Made by a program: the position numbers and the translations under genes
Notes under the pieces: generated by a model
Told to the model about the DNA's origin: nothing
What the model saw: only the letters and a program-made list of their open reading frames with translations
Databases searched by the model: none
Shown: positions 16,229 to 24,881 of the stretch, piece by piece
Layout of the letters: each line of letters begins with the position of its first letter
How positions within the stretch are numbered: the stretch's first letter is position 1
Assembly: GCA_029213195.1 (NCBI GenBank)
Contig: JARGNI010000023.1
Coordinates: forward strand, 28,444-92,443
Reading direction: 5' to 3'
Length of the DNA stretch: 64,000 bases
DNA from: Verrucomicrobiales bacterium
GTDB taxonomy: Bacteria; Verrucomicrobiota; Verrucomicrobiia; Verrucomicrobiales; DEV007

Positions 16229-17194
16229 ATGCTGCTGACCCCCGAACAAACCCGAGCTCTCTACGGACACGCGGTAAAAAACCGCTACGCGATTCTCGCG
16301 GTGAACGCCGACAGCCCAGCGGCGATTACGGATTGCCTTCTCGCCGCGCGCGAGTGCGATGCGCCGATCATTATCGAAACGAGTCTCTGGCAGCTGACGG
16401 GCCACAGCTTCGGGGCGGGGAATCCCATTCTCGGAATGGACAGGTATCTCAGTGACCTCCGAACCATCGCTGACTCGAAACGCTTTGCCGAGGTTCCGGT
16501 AGTCTATCATACCGACCACATCAAGGGGCCTGACACACAGAGAATTCTCGAGCACGCAATCGCCTCGGGGGCATCGAGTGTGTCGCTCGATTCCTCGGAT
16601 CTGAGCCGCGAGGAGAACATCGAGCTGATGTCCTCGCTCTGCCAGTTTGCTGCCGATCACTCCTTCCCGGCCACCTTGGAAATGGAAGCAGGGGTCGACG
16701 ACGGGGTGACTCCCCTCGAGGAAACGGATGAGTTGTTTGGAGCAGTGGAAAAGGTCCATCCGGAATACCTCTCGCTTTGGGCTCCAGGCGTTGGGACGCA
16801 GCACGGTCTTGGGTCGGATCCCAATGCCTTTTCCGCTGAAGCGGTTCAGGAGCATCGGAGTCGTGCCTCCGAGATCGCGGGTCGCGAGATCGGGATTGCA
16901 CTGCACGGATCTTCCGGGCTCGGAGAGGAGCAGCTCTCCTCCGCTGTCGCTGCCGGGGTTGCCAAGGTGAACTGGTCTTCCGAATCCCTCCTCATTCGTT
17001 CGCAGGCGGCGCGGTCATACTACGCTGAGAATGCGGGGAAGCTTGAGAACGGCCACTCAGATTTCAAGAATACGGCGATGGATCACGGGGTTCAGTCATT
17101 TGTTTCGAGCGCCTACGTTTCGCGGGTCGAAGCCCGGGTTCGATCGCTGGGAGGTATGGGGCGAGGAACTTCTTTCTGGGAGGGGAATCGATGA
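16229..17194 (+). CDS. Class II aldolase of the fructose/tagatose-bisphosphate (GatY/KbaY) family, variant
   Basis: 321 residues. Metal-binding and catalytic elements of class II aldolases are present: HTDH (His94, Asp96, His97), LEMEAG (Glu151, Glu153), GTQHG (His192) and ALHGSSG (His226). The phosphate-binding loop, usually VNIxT, reads KVNWSSE at 246-252, so substrate preference may differ from fructose or tagatose bisphosphate. Start chosen at ATG 16229, which gives family length; the frame is open to 16181. In this operon it may cleave a keto-deoxy sugar acid phosphate, as IolJ does in inositol breakdown. Its stop overlaps the next start (ATGA). Confidence 0.85.
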   Translation: MLLTPEQTRALYGHAVKNRYAILAVNADSPAAITDCLLAARECDAPIIIETSLWQLTGHSFGAGNPILGMDRYLSDLRTIADSKRFAEVPVVYHTDHIKGPDTQRILEHAIASGASSVSLDSSDLSREENIELMSSLCQFAADHSFPATLEMEAGVDDGVTPLEETDELFGAVEKVHPEYLSLWAPGVGTQHGLGSDPNAFSAEAVQEHRSRASEIAGREIGIALHGSSGLGEEQLSSAVAAGVAKVNWSSESLLIRSQAARSYYAENAGKLENGHSDFKNTAMDHGVQSFVSSAYVSRVEARVRSLGGMGRGTSFWEGNR

Positions 17195-18021
17195 ACGATC
17201 CTCGACGCATTCTCGTGACCGGTGCTGCCGGTTTGGTTGCGACGGCGCTTCGCCCGTTCCTGAGGGAGCGATATGAGGAAGTGGTGCTGACCGATCTTCG
17301 ACCCGTGATCGACTTGGAAGCCGGAGAGGAATTCTTCGAAGGAAATTTGGAAGACCTCGGTTTTGTGAAGGGGGTGTGTCAGGGCGTGGACGCGATTCTG
17401 CATCTTGGGGGGCTTGTGGGGGCGCACTACACCTTCGAGGAGGTGCTGGGGCCGAACATCGTGGGGACTCATCATGTCTTTGAAGCAGCGGTAGAGAATG
17501 GGATTCGTCGCGTCGTGTTTGCGAGTAGCCATCACGCAGTCGGCTTCACTCCGAGAGGAGAATTCATCGATCACCGAACTCGCCCGCGACCCAATGGGGA
17601 GTATGGCGTGAGCAAGGCCTACGGAGAGGCGGCGGCTTCCTACTTTGTCGACAATTTCGATCTTGAGATTCTCTCGATTCGTATTGGCTACGTGGGTAGG
17701 GAAGTGAGCACCGAGCGCAGGCTGCATACCTGGATCAGTCCCCGCGATCTTGCCGAGTTGATCCACATCGGATTTACCGTCCCGAACCTGGGTCATGAAA
17801 TTGTCTATGGTGTCTCGGAGGTTCCCGATCCTTTCTTCGGGAACTCGAATGCGACACGATTGGGATATCGACCGAGAGATCGAGCCGTAGATCATGTCAC
17901 GGATCCCGCGTTACTTGCCGAACATCCCGATGCGACGACGATCGAGGGAGGGGTCATCGGGGGTGGGTTTGCCAGTGCCGGGTTTGCCGGAGATCCACAC
18001 AAAGTCTTGAAATCATCATGA
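17191..18021 (+). CDS. NAD-dependent epimerase/dehydratase family protein, uronate dehydrogenase-like
   Basis: 276 residues, extended-type SDR. The N-terminal NAD motif is TGAAGLVA (10-17); the catalytic set is Ser112/Ser113 in ASSHHAVG and Tyr138-x3-Lys142 in YGVSK. The segment RIGYVG followed by RRLHTWISPRDLAELI closely resembles uronate dehydrogenase, which oxidises hexuronic acids at C1 to aldarolactones. That assignment is by resemblance only. It is coupled to the aldolase upstream and the Gfo/Idh gene downstream by 4-bp overlaps, so the three proteins are made together. Confidence 0.82.
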   Translation: MNDPRRILVTGAAGLVATALRPFLRERYEEVVLTDLRPVIDLEAGEEFFEGNLEDLGFVKGVCQGVDAILHLGGLVGAHYTFEEVLGPNIVGTHHVFEAAVENGIRRVVFASSHHAVGFTPRGEFIDHRTRPRPNGEYGVSKAYGEAAASYFVDNFDLEILSIRIGYVGREVSTERRLHTWISPRDLAELIHIGFTVPNLGHEIVYGVSEVPDPFFGNSNATRLGYRPRDRAVDHVTDPALLAEHPDATTIEGGVIGGGFASAGFAGDPHKVLKSS

Positions 18022-19166
18022 AAGCAGCGATCACAAGTACAGGATTCATGGGAGGGGTTCACGCCGAGGCGTTGAAGCGTCTGCAGGGAGTTACATTGGT
18101 TGGGATTCAGGGATCTTCGCCAGAGAAGTCCGAGTCCGCCGCGACTCGGCTCGAGCTGGAGAAAGCCTACGACGACTGGAATGCACTGGTCTCGGACCCT
18201 GACATTGATGCCGTGCATATCACGACACCCAACCGACTCCATTTCTCCCAGGCGGTGGATGCGATGAAGGCGGGCAAGCATGTTCTTTGTGAGAAGCCCC
18301 TCGCGATGACTTCGAAGGAATCGGCGGAGTTGGTGCGATTGGCGGAGGAAACGGGTTTGGTCGCCGGGGTGAATTATAACCTGCGCTTCTACCCCTTGAG
18401 TCTCGAGGCGAAAGCGCGCGTCCATCGAGGAGATCTCGGGTCGGTTCATTCCGTCTTTGGGAGTTACCAGCAGGACTGGCTCCTTCACGAAACGGATTAC
18501 AACTGGCGCGTGCTCGCCGAAGAGCAGGGGGCTTTGCGTGCGGTCGCCGACATTGGCACTCACTGGGTCGACCTGGTGCAGAATATCACGGGGCAGAAAG
18601 TGACTGAGGTGCTTGCGGACCTGCACACCCTGCACCCGGTCCGGAGACGACCCAAGGGAGAGGTCGAAACGTTCTCGGGAAAAGTCGATTCGGCGGATGC
18701 GACGGAACCGGTCGACGTGACGACGGATGACATCGGATGTCTCATCTTTCGCCTCGATGGTGGAGCACGTGGGATGGTCTTTGTATCCCAGGTGACTCCC
18801 GGGAAAAAGAATTGCCTCCGCTACGAAATTGCAGGCTCGAAGGGCACGATCGAATTCAACAGCGAGGAGCCGAACACCGCCTGGATCGGTTCGCGAGATG
18901 AAGCGAATCAAATCCTGCTCAAGGATCCAGGGCTCAATGCCGAATCGACCCGACACTTTACCGATTATCCAGGTGGTCATGCCGAAGGATTCCCGGATAC
19001 GTTCAAGATGTGCTTTCGCTCCTTCTATGATGCCATCGCTTCGGGAGAGAAGGGCGCAGGTGGCGAGTTTGCTTCGTTCGAGGAGGGGCACCGTGAAATT
19101 GTTCTCTGTGATGCCGTGATCGAAAGCGCGGAGAAACAGGGGTGGGTCAAACTGGAAACTGCGTAA
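18018..19166 (+). CDS. Gfo/Idh/MocA family oxidoreductase
   Basis: 382 residues. The N-terminal Rossmann fold has the variant nucleotide motif STGFMGGVH, followed by the signature CEKPLAMT near residue 93 with the conserved Lys. The C-terminal sheet domain has DIGTHWVDLV near residue 180, with Asp and His placed as in inositol 2-dehydrogenase and related sugar dehydrogenases. An insertion rich in charged residues (about 208-240) follows. The exact substrate of this broad family cannot be read from sequence. Coupled to the preceding gene by ATGA and nine bases from the next. Confidence 0.9.
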   Translation: MKAAITSTGFMGGVHAEALKRLQGVTLVGIQGSSPEKSESAATRLELEKAYDDWNALVSDPDIDAVHITTPNRLHFSQAVDAMKAGKHVLCEKPLAMTSKESAELVRLAEETGLVAGVNYNLRFYPLSLEAKARVHRGDLGSVHSVFGSYQQDWLLHETDYNWRVLAEEQGALRAVADIGTHWVDLVQNITGQKVTEVLADLHTLHPVRRRPKGEVETFSGKVDSADATEPVDVTTDDIGCLIFRLDGGARGMVFVSQVTPGKKNCLRYEIAGSKGTIEFNSEEPNTAWIGSRDEANQILLKDPGLNAESTRHFTDYPGGHAEGFPDTFKMCFRSFYDAIASGEKGAGGEFASFEEGHREIVLCDAVIESAEKQGWVKLETA

Positions 19167-19175
19167 GAGAGAACG

Positions 19176-20108
19176 ATGAAACTGGGATTTGTTAGTGCGA
19201 TTCTCGCCGATCAAAATTTTGAAGAGGTGATCCATTTTGCTTCGGAGGAGAATTTCTCCTGTGTGGAAGTGATGTGTTGGCCTCCGGGCAAAGCGGAACG
19301 TCGCTATGCGGGCGTGACTCATGTCGATGTGAGCGAGTTGGACCAGGGGCGGGCCGATGAGATCCGGGGGCAGCTTTCCGAGAAGGGAGTGGAGATCAGT
19401 TCGTTGGGATACTATCCCAATCCGCTCACTGCGGATCCCGAGGAGGCCCAGGTCTACATCGATCACCTGCGAGCTTTGATCACCGCAGCTCCCAAGCTGG
19501 GGGTGGATAGGGTGACTTCCTTCATCGGACGCGATCCGGCGAAGTCGGTCGATGAGAACTGGCCGCGATTTCTCGAGGTATGGAAACCACTCATTGAGCA
19601 CGCCGAGGACGAGGGCGTGCGAATCGCGATCGAGAACTGCCCGATGTATTTTTCCGCCGATGAGTGGCCCAGTGGGAAGAATCTCGCGATCAGCCCGGCG
19701 ATCTGGCGTCGCATGTTCGAGGATATCCCAAGCGACTCTTTCGGATTAAATTACGACCCTTCCCATCTCGTCTGGATGCAGATGGATTACCTCAAGCCCC
19801 TGCGGGAATTCACCGACAAGCTTTTTCACATCCACGCCAAGGACGCGATCATCGATCGGGCGGCACTGGATGATGTCGGGATCCTCGCCACCCCGCTCGA
19901 GTATCACACCCCGAAGTTGCCGGGGCTCGGTGATGTCGACTGGGGAAAGTTTTTCTCGGTCCTCGGTCAGGTCGGATACACCGGTCCGGTTTGCATCGAG
20001 GTAGAGGACAGGCCCTATGAGAAGACTCTAGCGGGTCGACAGGGTGCGCTTCGGCAAAGCTCTCGCTTTTTGCGAAATTTTATGAGTGAAGAAATTGCTG
20101 AAAACTGA
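19176..20108 (+). CDS. Sugar phosphate isomerase/epimerase, cytoplasmic TIM barrel
   Basis: 310 residues of the xylose-isomerase-like TIM-barrel family (IolE/IolI/hydroxypyruvate isomerase relatives). Metal ligands can be placed: Glu in AIENCP, Asp and His in NYDPSHL, His in FHIHAKD, and Glu in CIEVED. No signal peptide. In inositol pathways a protein of this fold dehydrates or isomerises 2-keto-inositol, which would fit next to a Gfo/Idh dehydrogenase, but the substrate is not shown by the sequence. It is followed after 31 bases by a second barrel of the same superfamily. Confidence 0.88.
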   Translation: MKLGFVSAILADQNFEEVIHFASEENFSCVEVMCWPPGKAERRYAGVTHVDVSELDQGRADEIRGQLSEKGVEISSLGYYPNPLTADPEEAQVYIDHLRALITAAPKLGVDRVTSFIGRDPAKSVDENWPRFLEVWKPLIEHAEDEGVRIAIENCPMYFSADEWPSGKNLAISPAIWRRMFEDIPSDSFGLNYDPSHLVWMQMDYLKPLREFTDKLFHIHAKDAIIDRAALDDVGILATPLEYHTPKLPGLGDVDWGKFFSVLGQVGYTGPVCIEVEDRPYEKTLAGRQGALRQSSRFLRNFMSEEIAEN

Positions 20109-20139
20109 TCGAATCACCCCAACTCACCCCATTTTCCCC

Positions 20140-21006
20140 ATGAAAAGAAGACACTTCCTCCAAGCCTCTCTTGCCTCGGCAATTTCCATTCCCGCTTTCG
20201 CGCTCGATGCGAACAACCCGTATCGAAAGAATATCGGGATCCAACTGTATACCCTGCGAAACGAGATCAAGAACGATGTCGCGGGGACGATCAAGGCGGT
20301 GGCCGAGGCCGGGTATCAGCAGGTCGAACCCTACGGATTCCCCAATGCCGACGAGATGATCGCAGCGGCAAAGGAAAATGGGCTTGCCGTGAACTCTTCC
20401 CACTTCGCCTGGGAGTCGGTGACGGATCCGGACAAGGAGGGCGTCCCTCCCTTCGCAAAGATTCTCGATGACGCTGGCGAAGCGGGTCTCACCCATCTCG
20501 TCGTTCCCTACGTGCATGGTCACAACCGGAAGGATCTCGATGGATACCGACTTCTCGCCGAGCGAATGAACAAGGCGGCTGGAGAAGCCAAGAAGGCCGG
20601 GATCCAACTGTCTTATCACAACCACGCATTCGAGTTCGAACCGATGGACGGTGGAACCTGTGGATACGATATTTTCATCGAAGAGTTCGTCCCCGAAATG
20701 CAGTTCGAAGTGGATGTCTTCTGGGTTCAGTTGGGAGGAAAGAATCCTTCCGAACTGATTCGCAGTCTCAAGGGGAGAGTTTCGCAGTTGCATCTCAAGG
20801 ATCTTCAAAAGGGAACCAAGGTGCCGAATTTCGGCGGTCTGCCCAAGGAGGCGTTCAAGGAACTCGGGAATGGAATGATTCCGATGGAGCCGATTATTGA
20901 AGCGGCAGCCGATGCCGGGGTTGCTCATTGTCATGTCGAGCAGGATCAGTCTCCCGACCCTCTGGCGAGCATCCAGCAAAGCATGACCTACCTGGAGTCA
21001 CTCTAG
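20140..21006 (+). CDS. Exported sugar phosphate isomerase/epimerase (Tat-like signal)
   Basis: 288 residues. The N-terminus KRRHFLQASL with a hydrophobic stretch and Ala-rich end looks like a twin-arginine signal, so the barrel is probably exported folded. Metal-site segments are YHNHAFEFE, DVFWVQ, QLHLKD and HCHVEQDQ. Start chosen at ATG 20140, which places the twin arginine at residues 3-4; the frame is open to 20086. Exported barrels of this group are common in Verrucomicrobiota and Bacteroidota and mostly lack a known reaction. Its presence in the same operon as cytoplasmic enzymes suggests the substrate is partly processed outside the membrane. Confidence 0.87.
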   Translation: MKRRHFLQASLASAISIPAFALDANNPYRKNIGIQLYTLRNEIKNDVAGTIKAVAEAGYQQVEPYGFPNADEMIAAAKENGLAVNSSHFAWESVTDPDKEGVPPFAKILDDAGEAGLTHLVVPYVHGHNRKDLDGYRLLAERMNKAAGEAKKAGIQLSYHNHAFEFEPMDGGTCGYDIFIEEFVPEMQFEVDVFWVQLGGKNPSELIRSLKGRVSQLHLKDLQKGTKVPNFGGLPKEAFKELGNGMIPMEPIIEAAADAGVAHCHVEQDQSPDPLASIQQSMTYLESL

Positions 21007-21064
21007 GCCGGGGATTCCGGAGAAAGAGGATGCGAGGACTCGGGAAATCGAAAGCGAATCAGAT

Positions 21065-22039
21065 GTGATCCGGGGATACGTCAGTGTCGATCTTGGCGGG
21101 ACAAACATCGCCTGTGCCGTGGCTGACGAGGCGATGAATCTCCTCGGCGAGTCGAAGACCCCGACCGAGTCTCATCTCGGACCGGAAGGGGTCTTGGAAC
21201 GAATCGTGACCGCCGTCGAAGAGCTCTGTCGAGAAAACGAGATCGAACCTTGCGGGATCGGTTTAGGCGTCCCCGGGCTCGCGGATCTTTCTTCCGGCAA
21301 AACTCTTTTTCTTCCGAACCTTCCGACCCAATGGCGTCAAGTTCCGGTGACAGCTCCCCTGGGGGAGCGCTTGGGGTGCCCGGTTTCACTGCTCAATGAT
21401 GCGAGAATGGCTGCGCTTGGGGAACTCGTCTTCGGGGCCGGAAAAGGGGACGAGAATCTGACGTTTGCCTTCTTTACCATTGGGACCGGAATCGGAGGAG
21501 GGATTGCCATCGATGGGAAGCTCCGACTGGGCCCTCTCGGGGCGGCGGCCGAACTGGGCCACCAGACGATTGACCCGGACGGTCCTCTCTGCGGATGCGG
21601 AAACCGGGGCTGTCTCGAGGCGGTGGCGAGTGGAACGGCGCTGGTGGGCAAGGGTGCCTGGTTGGTGCGAAGTGGGCGGGCGTCGCGACTCCGGGAACTT
21701 TGCGAGGGAGATTTGAATCGGATCACTCCTTTCCTCATGGTCGACGCGGCCGCGGAAGGGGATGACGCCGTCGGAGATGTGATTCGCGAGGCGGGAGAGG
21801 CGATTGGTATCGGAGTTGCCAATGTGGCCACCGTGCTCCACCCGGAACTCGTTGTTCTCGGTGGAGGCGTGGCAAAAATGGGCGACCTTCTCCTCCGGCA
21901 TGTTCGGGAGACTGTGGACCGCCGAGTGGGCATGTTTCCTCCCGAGACGGTGCGAATTGAAACTTCTGTCCTGGGAGAGATGGCCGGCACCTGGGGTGGT
22001 CTCGCTCTCGCTCGGAATCCTGAACTGGCAAAACCATGA
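21065..22039 (+). CDS. ROK family sugar kinase
   Basis: 324 residues. Phosphate-binding motif DLGGTNIACAV at the N-terminus and the ROK zinc motif CGCGNRGCLE near residue 180, with His in ELGHQ just before it. ROK enzymes phosphorylate glucose, fructose, mannose or N-acetyl sugars with ATP; no DNA-binding domain is present, so this is a kinase and not a repressor. The start is taken as GTG 21065. It is the last clearly metabolic gene of the operon; the following gene starts inside its stop codon. It may provide the phosphorylation step before aldol cleavage. Confidence 0.9.
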   Translation: MIRGYVSVDLGGTNIACAVADEAMNLLGESKTPTESHLGPEGVLERIVTAVEELCRENEIEPCGIGLGVPGLADLSSGKTLFLPNLPTQWRQVPVTAPLGERLGCPVSLLNDARMAALGELVFGAGKGDENLTFAFFTIGTGIGGGIAIDGKLRLGPLGAAAELGHQTIDPDGPLCGCGNRGCLEAVASGTALVGKGAWLVRSGRASRLRELCEGDLNRITPFLMVDAAAEGDDAVGDVIREAGEAIGIGVANVATVLHPELVVLGGGVAKMGDLLLRHVRETVDRRVGMFPPETVRIETSVLGEMAGTWGGLALARNPELAKP

Positions 22040-22875
22040 AACGAATTCTCTTCTTCAGCTTGATCCTTCCGACTTTGTTACACGCCCAAGTCAGTCCGCA
22101 GGAAGCGGATGTGATTTCCTTTTTCGAGACGGCGGGGGCGCGGGTTTCGAAAGATGACGAGGGCCATGCCGTGAAGCTTTTTTCTGGTGGAAAGCCGCCT
22201 CACAGTGTTGAGCAGTTGCAGCAGATTGAGGACCTGACTCGCCTCGAGCAGATCGCTCTCAACAGTCCTCAGGCGGGAAACGATGAATGGGGGTTCCTCA
22301 AGAAACTTCCCGAGCTTGATGTCCTCACGATCTGGCATTGCAAGACGATTCAATCTCTCAAGCCGTTCAGCGATCTCGCGATTGAGAGTCTCACGGTCGG
22401 GGGGTGCATGGGGTTGCGTGACCTCAACAAGGAGGCGCCCGAGCAGCAGCGCGATGCCGTGTTGACCTTGCATTCCCTACCCAACCTCAAGTCGGTAAAT
22501 CTCTATCATTCGCCCACGGTATCGACGGATGCACACCTGCAGCATCTTGCGAAGGAGTTTCCCCAGCTTATCGATGTGAAGATCGACGTGGCCGCTCCCC
22601 GGGGGTTCGAGACGGAGATTTCTCCGGAAGGCTTGGCGGTCTTTCAGAAACTGCCCATCGAGGTCCTCTCGATCGAGAATGCGGTGACTTTTGCGAAGGA
22701 GCACATCGCAGCTCTTGCCGGAATCGAAACCCTCGAAGCCGTGCTCTTCGATTTTCGTCGCCGAGATTTCGATGCGACTCCGCTCGTGGAGGAAATGAAG
22801 CGCCTGCGGCCTGAAGTCGAAGTGGTGGTCGCGGAGGAAGGGGCTTCCGGTCCTCCTCGACGAGCGCAAAAGTAG
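22036..22875 (+). CDS. Secreted leucine-rich-repeat-like protein
   Basis: 279 residues with a signal peptide (about 1-18, ending HAQ). The body contains irregular leucine-rich units such as LTRLEQIALN, LPELDVLTIWHC, AIESLTVGGC and LPNLKSVNLYH, spaced 20-28 residues, as in bacterial LRR proteins. A charged tail ends PPRRAQK. Function unknown; such proteins often bind other proteins in the periplasm or at the surface. Its ATG overlaps the ROK kinase stop, so it may be translated from the same message although it does not look metabolic. Confidence 0.72.
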   Translation: MKRILFFSLILPTLLHAQVSPQEADVISFFETAGARVSKDDEGHAVKLFSGGKPPHSVEQLQQIEDLTRLEQIALNSPQAGNDEWGFLKKLPELDVLTIWHCKTIQSLKPFSDLAIESLTVGGCMGLRDLNKEAPEQQRDAVLTLHSLPNLKSVNLYHSPTVSTDAHLQHLAKEFPQLIDVKIDVAAPRGFETEISPEGLAVFQKLPIEVLSIENAVTFAKEHIAALAGIETLEAVLFDFRRRDFDATPLVEEMKRLRPEVEVVVAEEGASGPPRRAQK

Positions 22876-22888
22876 TCGGAGAGAAGCC

Positions 22889-24028
22889 TTGTCGGAATGG
22901 CGAATCGCGAACGCGGTGGTAGAGTTCGGTATCAGATTTTCATTTTCCAGATTTCTCGCAGGAGGTTCTCTTGCTCTTTTCTCTCTTTTGCTGGTTCTCG
23001 GTGAGGACGAAAAGGAGATCATTACTCTCCCGGCGGGAGAGACGCGAGAGCAGGTATTTCTCGATGGCGAACCCGAGCGGGTTCACATCGATGCTGGAGG
23101 CGTAGTCGTCCTTTCCGGCGAGAGTGAGCACTTTGCGATTTCGCCGCGCTTCCTCCTCTACAGCGCAGCCCTGCATGACTCGGAAAATGGAGTCGGCTAT
23201 CCGTCGACGGAGATCCTCGAGTCGATGGAGTTGCCGAACGAGGAGATCTATCCCGTTCAAATTCGGCAGAAGACAGACCCCGCGATCACTGGCTTGACTG
23301 TCATCGGCCAGCAGTCGCGTGAGCTTCCCTGGCGGGTGATGAAATCCATGTGGGACGGTGATGCCCTTCATGTAAAGCATTGTCAGGGGCACCTGGAGGT
23401 GAGTCGAGTCTTCTGGGATAATGTCGAGGATGGGCTGGGACCGCTCGAAGGTCTCGAGTCGTGGTCGATTCGGGATTCCGCGATGCGATACATTCGTGAT
23501 GATGCGATCGAGAATGACGATCTCATTCCCGGAGAAATCGTGAACTGCCTGATCGATGGCTGTTTCACCTTTCTCTCGCAACGAGCCGAACCCCCTCGTC
23601 GGGTTGGAATCGTGACCTCGATCCGGGATTCGCTGATCCATGTGCAAGCCCAGCCGCATGATGGGATACCTGGAAAACAATGGAGAGATCGCCAGATCCG
23701 AATGGGTGAGGATGGTATTGGCAGGGCCCCGGGGATGCTTTTCAAGTGGGAGCGTGGAGCCGGGGAAGTGAACATGCGTGACTGCGTTGTCCTTGTCGAT
23801 GAGGTGTCGGTCAATGGCGAGGGGGATATGGAGTTTCCTCAGGGAAATTATGCGAATGTCGTTCTTGTCTGGAAAGGTCGAGGCCGGTATCCGCGTCCGC
23901 TTCCCGAAGGGGTTCGGCTTGCGACGGATCGGCAAGTCTGGGAGGAGGCAAGAGCGGCTTGGATCGATCGTCTCGACCCCGGGCACCCTGCGGCGAAGTA
24001 TTTGAAGAGAACGGCAGACTCCGAATGA
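22889..24028 (+). CDS. Exported or membrane-anchored protein of unknown function, beta-helix-like
   Basis: Up to 379 residues. A hydrophobic segment lies near residues 20-37 (signal or anchor); starts at TTG 22889 or GTG 22916 are both possible. The middle (about 140-260) has short repeating strands with exposed Asp/Asn turns (HVKHCQGHLEVSRVFWDN, SWSIRDSAMRYIRDDAIEN, IVNCLIDGCFTFLS), which suggests a right-handed parallel beta-helix such as carbohydrate-acting or binding proteins have. I do not recognise a family. Its stop overlaps the next start (ATGA), linking it to a YihY-type membrane protein. Confidence 0.7.
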   Translation: MSEWRIANAVVEFGIRFSFSRFLAGGSLALFSLLLVLGEDEKEIITLPAGETREQVFLDGEPERVHIDAGGVVVLSGESEHFAISPRFLLYSAALHDSENGVGYPSTEILESMELPNEEIYPVQIRQKTDPAITGLTVIGQQSRELPWRVMKSMWDGDALHVKHCQGHLEVSRVFWDNVEDGLGPLEGLESWSIRDSAMRYIRDDAIENDDLIPGEIVNCLIDGCFTFLSQRAEPPRRVGIVTSIRDSLIHVQAQPHDGIPGKQWRDRQIRMGEDGIGRAPGMLFKWERGAGEVNMRDCVVLVDEVSVNGEGDMEFPQGNYANVVLVWKGRGRYPRPLPEGVRLATDRQVWEEARAAWIDRLDPGHPAAKYLKRTADSE

Positions 24029-24873
24029 ATCGAGAAGTTCGACAGACCATCGATGGGGTGCGCCGCTGGTTTCGCTGTGACGGACCAGGGCTTTCGGCGG
24101 CAGTTTCCTTCTATGCGGTATTCGCGATGGCGCCTGTGCTCGTTTTCGCGGTGGTTGTTGCCTCGCGAGCGCTCGGGCCCGACCGGGCGAAACAGTCCGC
24201 CATCGACTGGCTCTCGGATATGCTGCCGGAGGAGACGGCACTAACGCTTGTCGATCTCGTCCATGTCCAGTTTCTTGCCGGTGGAGCGTGGTGGGCGGAC
24301 TTGATTTCCGTGTTGGTCCTGTTGTGGGCCTCTTCGCTGACCTTCATGCGATTGGCCAAGGGAACTCGTGTTCTTTTTGGGGAAGCAGGCCTTCCCAGGC
24401 AGGTTCTGTTTCGCAGAAGCCTGATCGGTCGTGGAATTGCGATCCTCTTCGCGATCGGGGTCGGTATCCTTATCTGCCTGATTTTTATCCTCTCCTCTTT
24501 CGCGGCCCCGTTTGTCCGCGAGTGGCCGTTCGGAGCGAAGTCGCTGATCAGTGTCGGGAATGCCTTCATTCTCATGATGGGGGCCGTGGTCCTCCTCCAG
24601 AGTGTGACGAGTCACAAAGTCAAGAAACGGGCTCTCTTTGCGACAGGTGGGTTTCTCTTTCTCGCGTTCATTCTCGGACGTTCCCTCTTTCAATCCTACA
24701 TCACCCACAGCGCGATCTTCTCGGCCTACGGGGTGGCGAGCTCGGTCGTCGTGATCCTGATCTGGATCTACTACATGGCCGCTGGATATTTCATCGGTGT
24801 CGCGGTTTGCGCGGAGTTTCACGAGAATCGGGATCGAGCAGAAACGTGTGACGAGCCGAGTTCCGAAGCGTAA
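24025..24873 (+). CDS. YihY/BrkB family inner-membrane protein
   Basis: 282 residues with about six predicted membrane helices. The family's N-terminal pattern is visible: GLSAAVSFYAVFAMAPVLVF after a short basic cytoplasmic segment. Later IWIYYMAAGYFIG leads into the acidic and basic tail, as in other YihY proteins. The family was once taken for ribonuclease BN, which is now known to be wrong; its role is unsettled, possibly transport or envelope integrity. Start chosen at ATG 24025 because of the ATGA overlap with the preceding gene. Confidence 0.9.
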   Translation: MNREVRQTIDGVRRWFRCDGPGLSAAVSFYAVFAMAPVLVFAVVVASRALGPDRAKQSAIDWLSDMLPEETALTLVDLVHVQFLAGGAWWADLISVLVLLWASSLTFMRLAKGTRVLFGEAGLPRQVLFRRSLIGRGIAILFAIGVGILICLIFILSSFAAPFVREWPFGAKSLISVGNAFILMMGAVVLLQSVTSHKVKKRALFATGGFLFLAFILGRSLFQSYITHSAIFSAYGVASSVVVILIWIYYMAAGYFIGVAVCAEFHENRDRAETCDEPSSEA

Positions 24874-24881
24874 TTCTATTT

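Noticed and set aside
17892..19601. A 569-codon minus-strand frame across the Gfo/Idh gene
   Set aside because: Shadow of the Gfo/Idh and isomerase genes.
12864..22039. A standard myo-inositol (iol) operon
   Set aside because: iolB, iolC of PfkB type and iolD are absent, and a uronate-dehydrogenase-like gene and ROK kinase are present.
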